From the NCBI GenBank assembly GCA_036924085.1, contig JAVGWX010000004.1, forward strand, positions 45,105,293 to 45,169,292: a stretch of 64,000 nucleotides of DNA. The letters are read 5' to 3'. Numbering within the stretch: position 1 is the stretch's first letter; each line of letters begins with the position of its first letter. The position numbers were made by a program, and so were the translations under genes. Positions 1-9,946 of the stretch are shown here, piece by piece. This DNA is from Ariolimax columbianus (lineage: Eukaryota; Mollusca; Gastropoda; Stylommatophora; Arionidae). The notes under the pieces are model-generated. The model saw only the letters and a program-made list of their open reading frames with translations. It ran no database searches and was not told the DNA's origin.

Positions 1-110
1 AGGAAGTAGTTTTAGGCTGGAACAATTAATGCATTTCAGAATAGATTGGATGCACATAGCTTTTAGAGCTAGGAAATGTAAATGAAACTGGTTGTTTACA
101 GACTCTGCAT
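1..110 (+). mobile_element. L2/CR1-like LINE 3' end fragment
   Basis: The sequence matches, in the opposite orientation, the 3' end of the L2-like copy at 1401-1900: both carry the end of the ORF, recalling the VVNAWNALP and NAFKNKLDAH motifs typical of CR1/L2 LINE C-termini, followed by a short 3' UTR containing an AGACTCTGCA-like block. Stop codons interrupt it. The complete versions at 13994 and 46652 show the upstream VVNAWN segment. It runs directly into the 26-bp minisatellite. Confidence 0.7.
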
Positions 111-320
111 AGTTTTCTAAGCCGGTATAAACACGTAGTCTTCTAAACCAGTATAAAGATATAGTCATTCTAAGGCAGTATAAAGACATCGTCTTTTAAA
201 CCAGTATAAAGACATCGTCTTATAAACCAAGATAAAGACACAGTCTTCTAAACCAGTATAAAGTTTCAGTCTTCTAAGCGAGTAGAAAGACATAATCGTC
301 TAAACCAGTATAAAGACGTT
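111..320 (+). repeat. 26-bp minisatellite, about 8 units
   Basis: Tandem units of about 26 bp share the core TCTAAACCAGTATAAAGAC. The same 26-bp block occurs once at the 3' terminus of L2-like copies in the other orientation (around 1405-1430 and 18713-18740), so the array looks like an amplified LINE tail. Confidence 0.88.
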
Positions 321-1055
321 AACTTAGTTACATATTGTACATTAAATGGAGAGTATTTCTCTTTAGCCCAAAAATGAAAGGTGTTTACTGCACGCGGCTG
401 TTCATTGGTGATCATTCTTATTCAGCAAATGATGTTAACTGTAGATATCACGTACCCCTTCTCGGAATAATGTTTTTAAATACATAAAATACAATAGCAA
501 AGAACCAGTTATATAGAAATAGTTAAAAAACAAACACAAAAGTACATGTGATATATGTGTCTTTCTTAACAATTTCAATAGAAATACAATACATTTAATA
601 TAGAAGAAAGTTAATTTCATTATTGTTTGAATGAACGTGCTGCGTATATATGCAAGGCTGAGGAACGGGTCACAAAGATCAAGAAATGCTGACCGCGTGA
701 AGGCTTGTTGTTTCTCGTTCTCGAAGAGGATTCAACTGTTGTATTGTACAAACCACACGTTTGCCATGTTAGACATCTAATCTGTTTCGATTTGTTTTTC
801 TTTTATGCTACAAATGTCGAAAATCCATATTTGCAGAGATATATTGTTGGAAATGGAATGAAAACTTGCATAGCTCGCTTTACAAGATAATGCTAGTTTA
901 CTAACTGCTATTGTAGATAGTCTGTTCACACCAGGACTGTGTCCACGTGCGATCTAGCCCGGTGGGTTTAACAACTAGCGAAATGTAAAAGTACTGATAA
1001 GCGTAAACACAACTCAACGAAGTCCAAAATTTATACCTGAATTTAAAGTACAACC
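321..1055. other. D-half spacer, no recognised feature
   Basis: AT-rich sequence, repeated at 14346-15080 and 47030-47764. The longest open frames are about 61 codons, carry no motif I recognise and are conserved only because the whole unit is duplicated. I see no gene here. Confidence 0.6.
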
Positions 1056-1399
1056 AAGATAACGATCACAGGCAAGGCAAAGACCAAACATAAAGTTATT
1101 TTAGAACAACAGAAGATTGAGAAAGTCACAAGCTTTGAGTACCTCGGCTCAGTTATAAGCGCCAATGGCTACGGCAATGCAGAGGTTCAATATAATGAGA
1201 AACTGATGACAGAACATTAATAAAATGAAAATAACTATTCTGTGAACTTGCATTATACCGATGAAGACATACGGATGTGAAACATGGACCCCCCACACAA
1301 ACACTTAAGAAAAGGATTGCATCTTTTGAACTAAAGGACTATAGAAAAGTGCTCAAAATACAATGGATAGCAAAAAGGAAAAATGCAGATATCCTTAAC
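1056..1399 (+). pseudogene. RTE-clade LINE reverse transcriptase remnant
   Basis: The plus strand encodes pieces of the RTE thumb region in order: TGKAKTKHKV then FEYLGSVIS, later TYGCETWTP, then ASFELKDYRKVLKIQWIAK in a shifted frame. These match the RTE hallmarks (KYLGS, YGCETWT, EAFEMWCYRRML, W). Stops after TEH and a frameshift after PHTNT show that it is dead. No 5' part of the element is present. Confidence 0.75.
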
Positions 1400-1400
1400 T

Positions 1401-1900
1401 TAGCTTAACGTCCTTAAACTGGTTTAGAAGACTCTGCAGAATCTGTATACATACAGTTTCATTTCATCACCTTGCTCTAAAAGCTATGCGCATCCAATTT
1501 ATTCTTAAATGCATTAACTGTCCTTCCTTCCACTATTTCCCTTGGCAATGCATTCCAAGCATTCACCACTCTCTAATTAAAAAAATATTTCCTAATATCG
1601 AAACTGGACCTCTCTTTAGTTAATGTGTAACTATGCCCTCTTGTTATATTTGGTGGCTGTATTTTTTTTTAAAAACTTGTTATAGTCTAATTTATCCATT
1701 CCTCTGATCATCTTATAAGCCTGTATTAAGTCACTACGAATTATTATCTCTTCTAGACACTGTAGGCCGGTTTTTCCTCATAACTGTAATTCTGCAATCC
1801 CACTATCAGCGTTGTCGCTCTTTTTTGAATTCTTTCCAGCATGTTTGTATCCCCTGTATGATAATGACTCCACGCCTGTACGCATAACTCCAATCTAGGT
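1401..1900 (-). mobile_element. L2/CR1-like LINE 3' portion, interrupted
   Basis: Read on the minus strand, the fragment encodes DLIQAYKMIRGMDKLDYN, TRGHSYTLTKERSSFDIRKYFF and VVNAWNALPREIVEG, the usual C-terminal series of CR1/L2 polymerases, followed by the 3' UTR and one 26-bp tail unit. A stop follows KYFF. The 5' side is cut at about 1900 by the LINE copy; the same element continues to about 16262 in the complete unit. Confidence 0.8.
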
Positions 1901-1927
1901 CTTCTTCTTCTTCTTCTGCGTACACAG

Positions 1928-4900
1928 TCAGACAGTAACCATTATTTTTTCGAAAAAAGCGGCGGTCATCCTGAGACTCTCGCCACTACCATAGAGCTTG
2001 TCTTGCAGTTCCACTGGCAATGGCCACATCTGCTCTCTCTGATCCTCGTATGTCGGGCAGTTCTGCAGCAGATGTTCAGTGGTCATTTTGCCAGTGCCGC
2101 ACGGGCATTCGTCGGTACACCCTATCTTCAATTTGTTGAATAGGTGGTACCTCAGTCTGTTGTGGCCAGTGCGAAGTCTGAAGACAACGACCTGCTCTCT
2201 TCGGTTCAACTGGTAATAGGCATCGTTTTTGGTGTAACCAGTATGTTCGGTTTCCCATTTGGTCATGTACCTGGCTTTGATAAGCCGTTTTGACTCTTCG
2301 TACGTCATACTGGTATCTGTTTGTGGTAGCCTTGCACCTTCTTTTGCCAGTCTGTCTGCCTCCTCGTTGCCTTGGATGTTGCAGTGTGACGGAACCCACT
2401 GTACCACTACCCTTTTTGGTGCGGACTGCTGGCACAGTTTGCAGAGTGCTGCTCTTAAGTCATTAAGCTCAGTGTTTTTCTGGCTTTTTAGCGCTTTGAC
2501 TACGGCGAGAGCATCTGTCAGCAGGACTGTATGGCTCTCATTTTCACTGTGTGTTACCATTTCTTCAACTGCCGCCCTCAGTGCCTCTGCCTCCGCTCTG
2601 AAATTGCTTGTGTACTTACCAGTAGCGAACGACAGTGTTATTTTTCTGCCATTTGGTAGGTTCAGGAATGCTCCTGCCCCTCCGTTCTGTGTAGTGTTTG
2701 TTACAGAACCGTCGGTGTATGCATGGGTCCAGTCCATGCTTGGGTAGCTTTTCGTTATGAAGCTTAGGGTAGTGTCTCTCCTTTCTTTTTCAGTCTGGCA
2801 GTTTTTGTTTGCAATACCTGGTATATTTTCTACCACCTCTGGAAATATATCCTGCCTCCAAGTAGGTTTTCGTACAGTAGTGATGGGTTTTGGTGTTGTT
2901 AGTGCGTTTATGGGATCTTCGTGTATCTTTGCTTTTGCTATTTCTGCAAAGTTTCTCCGCTTTAGTTTCCCAGTTCCCAAATTGTTTAGTCTCTGGTACA
3001 TTGGGTGGTCCGTCAGTCTTCGGAGTTTCTCTGACTGCAGCTGGGCTCTGCAGTCTCTTCTATCGGTCATGGATTGCAGTTTTGTAATCTTTTCAAGTTC
3101 TACAATTGGCGTTGACTTCATGCCACCTGTTATAATTCTCATGGCTTTTTTTTGAAGTTTGTTAACTTTATCGAAGTTCGCCTTCGCTGCTGTTGTCCAT
3201 GCCGCAATGCCATACTCGAGAACTGGTCTCACTCTTCCAGTGTACAGTTTCTTTAGTATGCCTTCGTCTGCTCCCCAGCTTGTGCCAGCAAGTTTCCTCA
3301 TGATCGCCATTCTTTCTCTGGCTTTCATTCGGTTTCTCTCAATCTGACTTTTCCATGTCATGCGCCGATCAAATGTGACTCCCAGATAGGTTGGGTTGTC
3401 GTTTGGCTGCAGGATTTTGCCATTTAGGCTTAATTTGGTACTTTGGGGTTTTAATGAGAGCGAGAATATTGTGCACGTGGTTTTTTCCTCGTTTATTTTG
3501 ACCAGCCATGAGTTCGCCCACTCTTCCAGCGATGTTAGGGCCGTCTGCATCCGATTTCTTGCTATGGTGAGATTCTTTTCAGAGGTCCACATAGCCAGAT
3601 CGTCTGCAAACATTGAGCTATGGACTCTTCTTGGTATATTCTCTGTAATATCGTTTATATATACCAGGAAGAGTGTGGGTGACAATACTCCCCCTTGAGG
3701 TACTCCCTGCTCGAGTGTCACCTTTTTGCTCATCTGCCCTTGTACTTGGACTCTGGCCGTTCTTTGTTTGAGGTAGTGGTTGATCCACTTGTACATCTTC
3801 CCACAGACATCACTTCTTCTTAGCTTGACTCTAAGTCCATCCTTCCAGACTTTGTCAAATGCCTTTTCCAGATCCACCCAAACAGCTACTGTGTGTTTCT
3901 GTGCCTGGTAGGCATCTTCTATCTCCTGGGCTATGAGGATGACCTGGTCCTCAGTGGATCTGTGCTGTCGAAAGCCGGCTTGCTGTGGAATTAGTATTCG
4001 TTTTTCTTCCAGATGCCACATCAGTCTGGTGTTTATCATCCGTTCCATCAGCTTGCCGACACAGCTCAGTAGGCTTATGGGCCTGTATCCATTTGGATCT
4101 GTTTTGTCCTTTCCTGTTTTTGGTACTGGTACCAGTATTGCATCTTTCCATGCTTGGGGTACAATACCCCTTTTCCAGCTTTGGTTCAGGACTGATAGTA
4201 GTTTTTTCTTCGCTGTTTGGCCCAGCCCCATCAGCATTTCGTTTGTTATCCCGTCTTTTCCGGGAGATTTCCTTTTCTTTAGTGTTCTCATAGCCTCTTC
4301 CATTTCGCGCATTGTTAGTTTGGCCATCATGTGCTCTTCAGGAGCCGTATTTATGTTTTCGTGTCCCTTTAGCTCTTCGCTAATGTCTGTATGCTTATCT
4401 GCAGGGACCTCGATGTGGTTTGCTCTGGCATAGTGATCGACAAAGGCGTTTGCGGCTTTCTTACCTGTGATCAAGTTCTCGCCCCGCTTGATAGTAATTT
4501 GTTTATTTGACGGGGTTTCGTCGTTTATGGCTCTGACTAGCTTCCATAGCTTGTTCCCTTCTTTGTCCAGGTTTAAACTTTCCGTTTTATTTTTCCAACT
4601 TTCTCTTGCTGTTTGCTTGAGAGTGTGTTTGTACTTCGCCGCGGCGGCTTTGAGGGCGATGTTTGCCTCCATGGATTTTTCTCGTTCTGCCATGTTCCTA
4701 GCATTTGTTACTGCATCTTCCACTTTCTGTAACTCATCATTCCAGTAAGGCTTATAGTTTTTCCTAGCTCCTCTTGGGATGGTTTCAGTAGCGGCTTGCA
4801 TTATTGCCTTGCTTAGGCTCTCTACCATGGGCTTCATTTTGGTGTTTCGTGTGTTGATGGTTTCACACAGCCCATCTGTCAGGATTGCAAATCTGTCCCA

Positions 4901-5836
4901 GTCGGCTCGTTTGTAATTCCAACGTGGGAGCGATTTTGTTTCCTGTGGGCCTACTTCCATGTCAATGGTTAGCCTGATCGGCCTGTGGTCGCTACCTGCC
5001 AGTTGGTTTAGCACCTGGCGGTCTATTTTATAGTGTATGTCCTGTGTGGAGAAGCCCAAATCTGGAGTCGAGGTGGTATGCCATGTTCTTGAATAGAAGC
5101 TTGGGCTATCCTCCGGCCTATTGATTAGGGAGAGATTTTCATCTATCTCCCAATCTTCCACTTCGTCACCTCTGCTGTCTGTGTCAGAGTATCCCCATCT
5201 CTCCGAGTGGCTGTTGAAATCTCCAACTACTATGCAGTTGGAGTCTCTGACCTCCATACTCGAGAGCGATAGGTCTCTGTTTGGTGGTCCGTACAGATTG
5301 AAAATGCGGAGCTTCGTCTCTTGAGCCATTATGTCAAATCCTACAATTTCTGCTTGTCCGGTGTGATTGACAGGTACCGCGCTACTCGGTATGCTGTTTC
5401 TGGTCAGTATCAGGACCCCTCCTTTGTGGCCTTCTCTATCTAGACGGAAGGTCTGGTATCCTCTGATTGAGAATTTATGGTTATTGTTGAGGTGCGTTTC
5501 CTGGATACATGCCACGTCAATCTTACCTTCATGCAGGTGGTGTGTTAGGGAAAGTTTTTTGTTAATGACTCCCTCCGCATTCCACTGTAGTATTTTGAGG
5601 GTCTTGAGGTTTTGGCCAATAGACGTTGCCCCATAGCCATGTGCCTTGACTCCACGACACATGGGTGGGTGACCACCAGTAGTCAAGGGTGGGCCCCTTC
5701 GAGGCGTGGGGCCCGGCGCTATCGCTGCCTGGCGGGACTCCTCAGGATGAGCGCCATACGTTTTTCTAATAGGTTGTACTGCCATCATACTGTGATTTAC
5801 GTTGCACTGTTTTGTTAGGCTTGCGGCCCCATGCAT
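1928..5836 (-). CDS. LINE polyprotein: endonuclease / reverse transcriptase / RNase H
   Basis: The uninterrupted 1302-codon ORF would make the retrotransposition enzyme that nicks target DNA, reverse-transcribes its own RNA at the nick and removes RNA. The first ATG (GGATGC context) is used. Residues 1-80 are a Pro/Arg-containing leader without a known domain. The APE-type endonuclease spans about 80-290, with N86, E113, D206, N208 and the SDH triad at 282-284. The reverse transcriptase spans about 505-800: GYRPISLL at 583, QAGFRQHRS at 619, catalytic D655 in VDLEKAFD, GVPQGGVLSP at 711 and FADD at 743-746 with D745/D746. RNase H spans about 1037-1170: D1042, E1082, D1108, H1151, D1161. A CxC-x8-H-x4-C motif (C1244, C1246, H1255, C1260) follows. 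All catalytic residues expected for the family are present, so the copy may be competent; expression is unknown. Confidence 0.93.
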   Translation of the reverse strand: MHGAASLTKQCNVNHSMMAVQPIRKTYGAHPEESRQAAIAPGPTPRRGPPLTTGGHPPMCRGVKAHGYGATSIGQNLKTLKILQWNAEGVINKKLSLTHHLHEGKIDVACIQETHLNNNHKFSIRGYQTFRLDREGHKGGVLILTRNSIPSSAVPVNHTGQAEIVGFDIMAQETKLRIFNLYGPPNRDLSLSSMEVRDSNCIVVGDFNSHSERWGYSDTDSRGDEVEDWEIDENLSLINRPEDSPSFYSRTWHTTSTPDLGFSTQDIHYKIDRQVLNQLAGSDHRPIRLTIDMEVGPQETKSLPRWNYKRADWDRFAILTDGLCETINTRNTKMKPMVESLSKAIMQAATETIPRGARKNYKPYWNDELQKVEDAVTNARNMAEREKSMEANIALKAAAAKYKHTLKQTARESWKNKTESLNLDKEGNKLWKLVRAINDETPSNKQITIKRGENLITGKKAANAFVDHYARANHIEVPADKHTDISEELKGHENINTAPEEHMMAKLTMREMEEAMRTLKKRKSPGKDGITNEMLMGLGQTAKKKLLSVLNQSWKRGIVPQAWKDAILVPVPKTGKDKTDPNGYRPISLLSCVGKLMERMINTRLMWHLEEKRILIPQQAGFRQHRSTEDQVILIAQEIEDAYQAQKHTVAVWVDLEKAFDKVWKDGLRVKLRRSDVCGKMYKWINHYLKQRTARVQVQGQMSKKVTLEQGVPQGGVLSPTLFLVYINDITENIPRRVHSSMFADDLAMWTSEKNLTIARNRMQTALTSLEEWANSWLVKINEEKTTCTIFSLSLKPQSTKLSLNGKILQPNDNPTYLGVTFDRRMTWKSQIERNRMKARERMAIMRKLAGTSWGADEGILKKLYTGRVRPVLEYGIAAWTTAAKANFDKVNKLQKKAMRIITGGMKSTPIVELEKITKLQSMTDRRDCRAQLQSEKLRRLTDHPMYQRLNNLGTGKLKRRNFAEIAKAKIHEDPINALTTPKPITTVRKPTWRQDIFPEVVENIPGIANKNCQTEKERRDTTLSFITKSYPSMDWTHAYTDGSVTNTTQNGGAGAFLNLPNGRKITLSFATGKYTSNFRAEAEALRAAVEEMVTHSENESHTVLLTDALAVVKALKSQKNTELNDLRAALCKLCQQSAPKRVVVQWVPSHCNIQGNEEADRLAKEGARLPQTDTSMTYEESKRLIKARYMTKWETEHTGYTKNDAYYQLNRREQVVVFRLRTGHNRLRYHLFNKLKIGCTDECPCGTGKMTTEHLLQNCPTYEDQREQMWPLPVELQDKLYGSGESLRMTAAFFEKIMVTV

Positions 5837-6100
5837 CCGATTTCAACAGGCGTTTCTGTAGGGATGCCCACCTTAGCCTTTCGCTGTCCGCAGCCTATCT
5901 GCAAGGCAGCAGTTGTTTACGATCAGAGTTTTCTCTCTTATGGAAGTTGTCTTACCAGACTATCGAGTCTTCACTACTCGTGTCTATAGGGTGCAATGAT
6001 GATATGTGAGATGATATATGAGATGGACTGTTTTACCCGGAAGAGAGGCAGTCCAGTGTGTCTGTGGCCCAGGATCGTCACGTCCTGCCAGAAACGTAGC
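5837..6100 (-). promoter_or_regulatory. LINE 5' UTR with two conserved hairpins
   Basis: Between the element's 5' end and its ATG there is no ORF. Two inverted repeats are kept in copy 2: a 7-bp stem TGGACTG/CAGTCCA at 6024-6055 and an AGAC-CGAGT/ACTCG-GTCT imperfect stem at 5957-5985. Related LINEs carry an internal promoter in this region, so promoter activity is plausible but not shown. I could not fold an HDV-like ribozyme by eye. Confidence 0.4.
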
Positions 6101-7380
6101 TCACTTCGTTCTAAGGTTTGTAACCTGGATAAAGAGGGGAGACGCCCAAGCCAGAATGTCTCACGCAAATTTTTTATGATGGGATAACTCTTAATTATAA
6201 ATTTTTTGTATTTGTTTGGTTATGTCCCTCGCTATGTTTAAAGAAACACTGGATGTCAACAACATCGGCGACGAAGATGGCACACGACATAAAACTACAC
6301 CCCCTTCCACGCCTTCTAATGACACAAGTTGATAGAAGATGATGAGGATGATGATGATAATAATCATGACAATAATAATAACAAAACATTGGCCATTGAC
6401 CTACAATAGAACAATAAGATAGATATTTAAGCAAACAACCATGAGGGAATGATTATTCCGTGAGATAAGCAGAAGAAAAGGTGTGATTCCCATTAAGACA
6501 TGTTATTAGAGGAAACATAAGACCACACTATATGCACATGTAGAGCGTAGGATACACCGTTGGTAGAGTGGCTGCTTCTTTCCGGCTGCAACTTGTTCCA
6601 TCCAACCCAGCTTTAAACGAGTACCGGATTTACTGTTAGGAGAAATGATAGAGGAACAGGAATTGGTTTTCACAAAACCTGAAGTTTTTGGTTTGATTAG
6701 AGGTTTCAATTTCTGGATTCCGTGACGAAGACTTGCCCTTTTCTACCCCAGACCGTTGTCCTTTGTGCGGTATCATGTCGTATTGAACAGTTTATGGATT
6801 CGTGTGTGTATCAGAACAATGAAGATTCTAGTACCTCATCCCTGGCGGTAATAAAAATAAATTTATATATCAGGGATATTGTAAGCCAAGACATCGAGGA
6901 AGGGTACTGGCTACCAACATCTGATAAAAGCAAAAACCTCTTATAGAGAAGTTTCTACCACAGCATCTCCGACTACAGTATATTTGTATTACTCGATGTA
7001 TCCATGAATGTAAACAGCACGTTGGCTGTGTTTGTATTCTGACATTCTTTCCTTGACATAATGAACAGTTTCTTGGGCGGATTGTCGCTACGGTTGGCAC
7101 GTTCTAAATGCATGTTTTTGCTCGTGAGCTTCAATCCCTTCTGTATTTTGTGTTGTCCTTTCACTTGTAGTGGGCGGTGTACATTGGAATGTCTTATATG
7201 ATCACATCAGTTCATATTTGTCACACATTAGTTTGTAGTCAGCATTGATTGCTGAGAGTACAGAGAAACAAGAAGACCAAAGTAGAGAGAGAGAAAGAGA
7301 GAGAGGATGAAAAACAGAAATATGAATATTGTTAGATGACTGTTAATTTGTGCAGGTGTTAAAAACAATTCGAGGTAAAT
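6101..7380. other. P-half leading spacer
   Basis: No gene recognised. It holds a GAT/AAT-rich microsatellite near 6335-6385 and a GA-rich tract near 7285-7310. A weak tRNA-like A-box string (TGGTAGAGTGG) occurs near 6560, without a convincing B box. Short open frames of 60-80 codons, several lacking ATG, have no recognisable motif. Confidence 0.55.
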
Positions 7381-8453
7381 CTTCTTCTTCGTACGCTGTC
7401 AGACGTCAACTTGAATTTTTTCGAAGAAGGCAGCTGTCATCCTGAGGCTGTCGACACTGCCATAGGGCTTGTCTAGTGTTGCCACTGGTGATGGCCACAT
7501 GTGCTTTCTCTGGTTCTCGTATGTCGGGCAATTTTGCAGCAGATGTTCCGCGGTCATTTTCCCTGTACCACAGGTGCATTCGTCAGTACCACCTTTCTTC
7601 AGTTTATTGAATAGATGGTACCTCAGTCTGTTGTGGCCTGTGCGGAGTCTGAAGACCACGACCTGCTCTCTTCTGTTCAACTGGTAGTAGGCATCATTTT
7701 TTGTGTAGCCAGTATGCTCTGTTTCCCATTTGGCCATGTATCTGGCCATAATAAACCTTTTGAACTCTTCGTAGGTCACACTAGAATCTGGTTGTGGTAA
7801 CCTTGCACCTTCTTTAGCCAGTCTGTCTGCCTCCTATCCACTACTCCAGCGATGTTAGGGCCTGCTGCATCCGATTGTTTGCTATGGTGAGATTGTCTTC
7901 AGTGGTCCACAAAGCCAGATCGTCTGCAAACATGGAGCTGTGGACTCTTCTTAATATATTCTCTATTATGTTGTTTATATACACCAGAAAAATGTGTGGG
8001 TGACAGTACTCCCCCTTGGGGTACTCCCTGCTGCAGTGTCACATTTTTGCTCATCTTCCCTTGTACTTGAACTCTGGCTGTTCTGTTTTTGAAATAGTGG
8101 CTGATCAATCTGTACATTTGTCTATATACTTCACTTCTTTATAGCTTGACTTTAAGTCCCTCTTTCCCCACCCCGTCAAATGCCTTCTCTAGATCCACCC
8201 AAACCGCTACTGTATGCTTTTTCTCCTGGTAAGCATTCTCTATTTTCTGCGCTATGAGAGTGATCTGATCCTCAGTGGATCTGTGTTGTCTAAATCCTGC
8301 TTTCTGTGGAATTAATATGTGTTTTTCTTCCAGGTGCCACATCAGTCTGATGTTTATCATACGCTCCATCAGTTTACCTACACAGCTCAGTAGACTGATA
8401 GGCCTGTATCAAATTTGGATCTGTTCTATCTTTTTCTTTCTTTGGTACTGGTA
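7381..8453 (-). pseudogene. Ingi-like 2 LINE, 5'-truncated and internally deleted
   Basis: The (TTC)n at 7381-7390 is the (GAA)n tail. 7399-7779 is open for 126 codons and encodes the C-terminus after RNase H, with the CxC-x8-H-x4-C motif. At about 7835 the sequence jumps from RNase H to the reverse transcriptase, losing about 1.15 kb relative to the full-length element. Reverse transcriptase pieces follow: QALTSLE, FADDLALW region, GVPQGGVLSPTHF with a frameshift, VDLEKAFD, QKAGFRQHRSTED, MERMINIRLMWHLEEK. Homology stops near 8453. It is clearly diverged from Ingi-like 1. Confidence 0.88.
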
Positions 8454-8540
8454 TTCGATGTAAATGATTTTAACATGAAAAGGAAAAGGTAATCCTTTTG
8501 CAATCATTGATGTCGAGGTTGAAAGTTAAACTTACTTAAT

Positions 8541-9378
8541 TAGCTGGATCTGATTTCTTTCTTCTTTTGAATAAGGGAATCACTCCTGCATCTTTCCAAT
8601 CTCTTCGAACAATTCATTTTTCAAGTGATTGAGAAAATAATATAGCCAATGGTTTAACTAGTTAGTCTATACTTCAAATAGCATTGATGAATGGATACCA
8701 TCTTGATCTGTACATTTATCCACTTTTAATCCTTCCAATCTTTTTAGAACCATTTCCTCCGTAAGACAGAATGATTTTAATCGCACTATATCCATTTGAC
8801 ATTTGAAAATAGGTATAGGCTCTGGTATCTTGGAGGAGTGTTCTTTTGTATAGACTGTGCCAAAGTATTGATTTATTAGATAAGCTATCTCCCTATTTTC
8901 TCTGCTTATTGTCACTGTACTGTTTATGAGAAAGCCTACCTTGTCTTTAGGTCTTTGTTTATTTCTAACATTAGAAAAGAAGCTTTTACCATCAGTCTTG
9001 ATCCTATTAGTAAGTTTTTTTCGAAGTCTATTTTGCTGCTTTACTTACTTTCTGAGCTATGTTTTGCTTGTCCAAATATTTTAAATATATTTCTTTTGAT
9101 TTACTTGCCTTTATACACTTTGTCCAGGCTTTATTTTAAGCTCTTGTACATTTAGCTACAAATCTAGTAATCCACTTTTTATGATTGGTGTTTATCTCCA
9201 TACATGGAACATATTCGACTTTTAGTTGTTCTAAAAGTGTTTTGAAACACTCTGCCTCTTGTTCAACGTCTGTACCTCTGACAATATCTTTCCAGTTTAT
9301 GTGGCTGTCTGTATCTTTCATCTTCTGTACATCTGTCTTAGAGTAGTCGTATGCTCGCGAGTGTATATTTACATACAT
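8541..9378 (-). pseudogene. L2/CR1-like LINE, endonuclease-RT linker and RT N-terminus
   Basis: On the minus strand, 9136-9378 encodes a linker segment (YDYSKTD, HINWKDIVRGTDVEQEAECFK, HKKWITR). 8667-8915 encodes NREIAYLINQYFGTVYTKE and LTEEMVLKRLEGLKVDKCTDQDGIHSSML. The end encodes RDWKDAGVIPLFKRRKKSDPA. These are the standard CR1/L2 blocks leading into RT motif 1. Frame changes between them, and the abrupt end before NYRPIS, make it a dead fragment. It probably belongs to the same family as the 3' fragments in the D half. Confidence 0.8.
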
Positions 9379-9439
9379 TGTAAAGGCTGTTATAGGATAT
9401 ATTTTATGGACAACTGATCACTGCAGCTAAAGGAATCGA

Positions 9440-9946
9440 CTACCCCACACCGCGATTCAAGTACGTATACAAGATGGACATCACGTCGTGCGACATCCAA
9501 GCCGAAAGCTCAGGATTGAGTCGATTGCAGACATTCAGTTGGGAGGTGCACAGTAGTTGCCGACGCTTGTAGAGGCCATCTGGAACCAGAGAAATGGGCA
9601 CGACTGAAAAGATCGGCGAACACCCCGGCAAGTCAGCCTCCTCAGCCCCGTTGTACGATCGGCGACAGGGACTGCCACTCACGTACCGGCGTTTGCAACC
9701 ATAGATGACTGTGTTGTAATACGGGAGACAGAGCTGGGCAAACTTCGCCAGGGCGCCAGGCGCATGATGATCAGTGACCGAGACGCCAATAAACTGATGA
9801 ATATTAAATGTATTTACTTGTCTTGGCTTGGCTTCGTTTGTTCTCCATCTCCCGCTACCAAACCCTGACACGGGCCTAAGTAGCAGAACGCAGTCCAGAG
9901 AACGGAATGCGTTTTGTCGATATTTGCACCTTTCGGTCCAACACAT
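9440..9946 (-). CDS. Unrecognised 168-codon ORF
   Basis: An ATG-initiated ORF lies in a locally GC-richer stretch. I do not recognise the product. It has several Cys and Arg residues, no signal peptide and no obvious membrane segment. It is present at 31937 and 42093. Between this copy and the other two I count three synonymous and three amino-acid changes (Q to H, Y to F, N to D), so there is no sign of strong protein-level constraint. A segment near its start matches 17960-18060 in the D half in the opposite orientation, suggesting it is part of another repeat family rather than a host gene. Confidence 0.2.
   Translation of the reverse strand: MCWTERCKYRQNAFRSLDCVLLLRPVSGFGSGRWRTNEAKPRQVNTFNIHQFIGVSVTDHHAPGALAKFAQLCLPYYNTVIYGCKRRYVSGSPCRRSYNGAEEADLPGCSPIFSVVPISLVPDGLYKRRQLLCTSQLNVCNRLNPELSAWMSHDVMSILYTYLNRGVG

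Larger units (their letters stand above)
1..1900 (+). repeat. Macrosatellite unit, truncated D-half remnant
   Basis: Base 1 aligns with 14026 and the match runs with very few differences to about 1902 (15927 in the complete unit). At that point the sequence switches to the (TTC)n end of a minus-strand LINE instead of continuing. The part of this unit to the left lies outside the window. It is the first of at least four unit copies or partial copies seen here. Confidence 0.93.
1901..6100 (-). mobile_element. Ingi-like 1 non-LTR retrotransposon, full-length copy 1
   Basis: The element reads right to left. Its 5' end is near 6100, where similarity to the plus-strand copy at 35847 begins. A 5' UTR of about 260 bp precedes a single ORF, and a 3' UTR of about 15 bp ends in (GAA)n, seen here as TTC repeats at about 1901-1916. 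There is no poly(A) and no separate ORF1. The order APE endonuclease, reverse transcriptase, RNase H with a single ORF fits the I/Ingi group; the clade name is my inference. No target-site duplication flanks it. Left flank is D-half sequence and right flank is P-half start, so about 12.7 kb present in the complete unit (15928-28598) is missing at this site. Confidence 0.93.

Noticed and set aside
2259..5818. Many plus-strand ORFs opposite LINE copy 1
   Set aside because: They are antisense shadows of the intact minus-strand polyprotein and have no motifs of their own.
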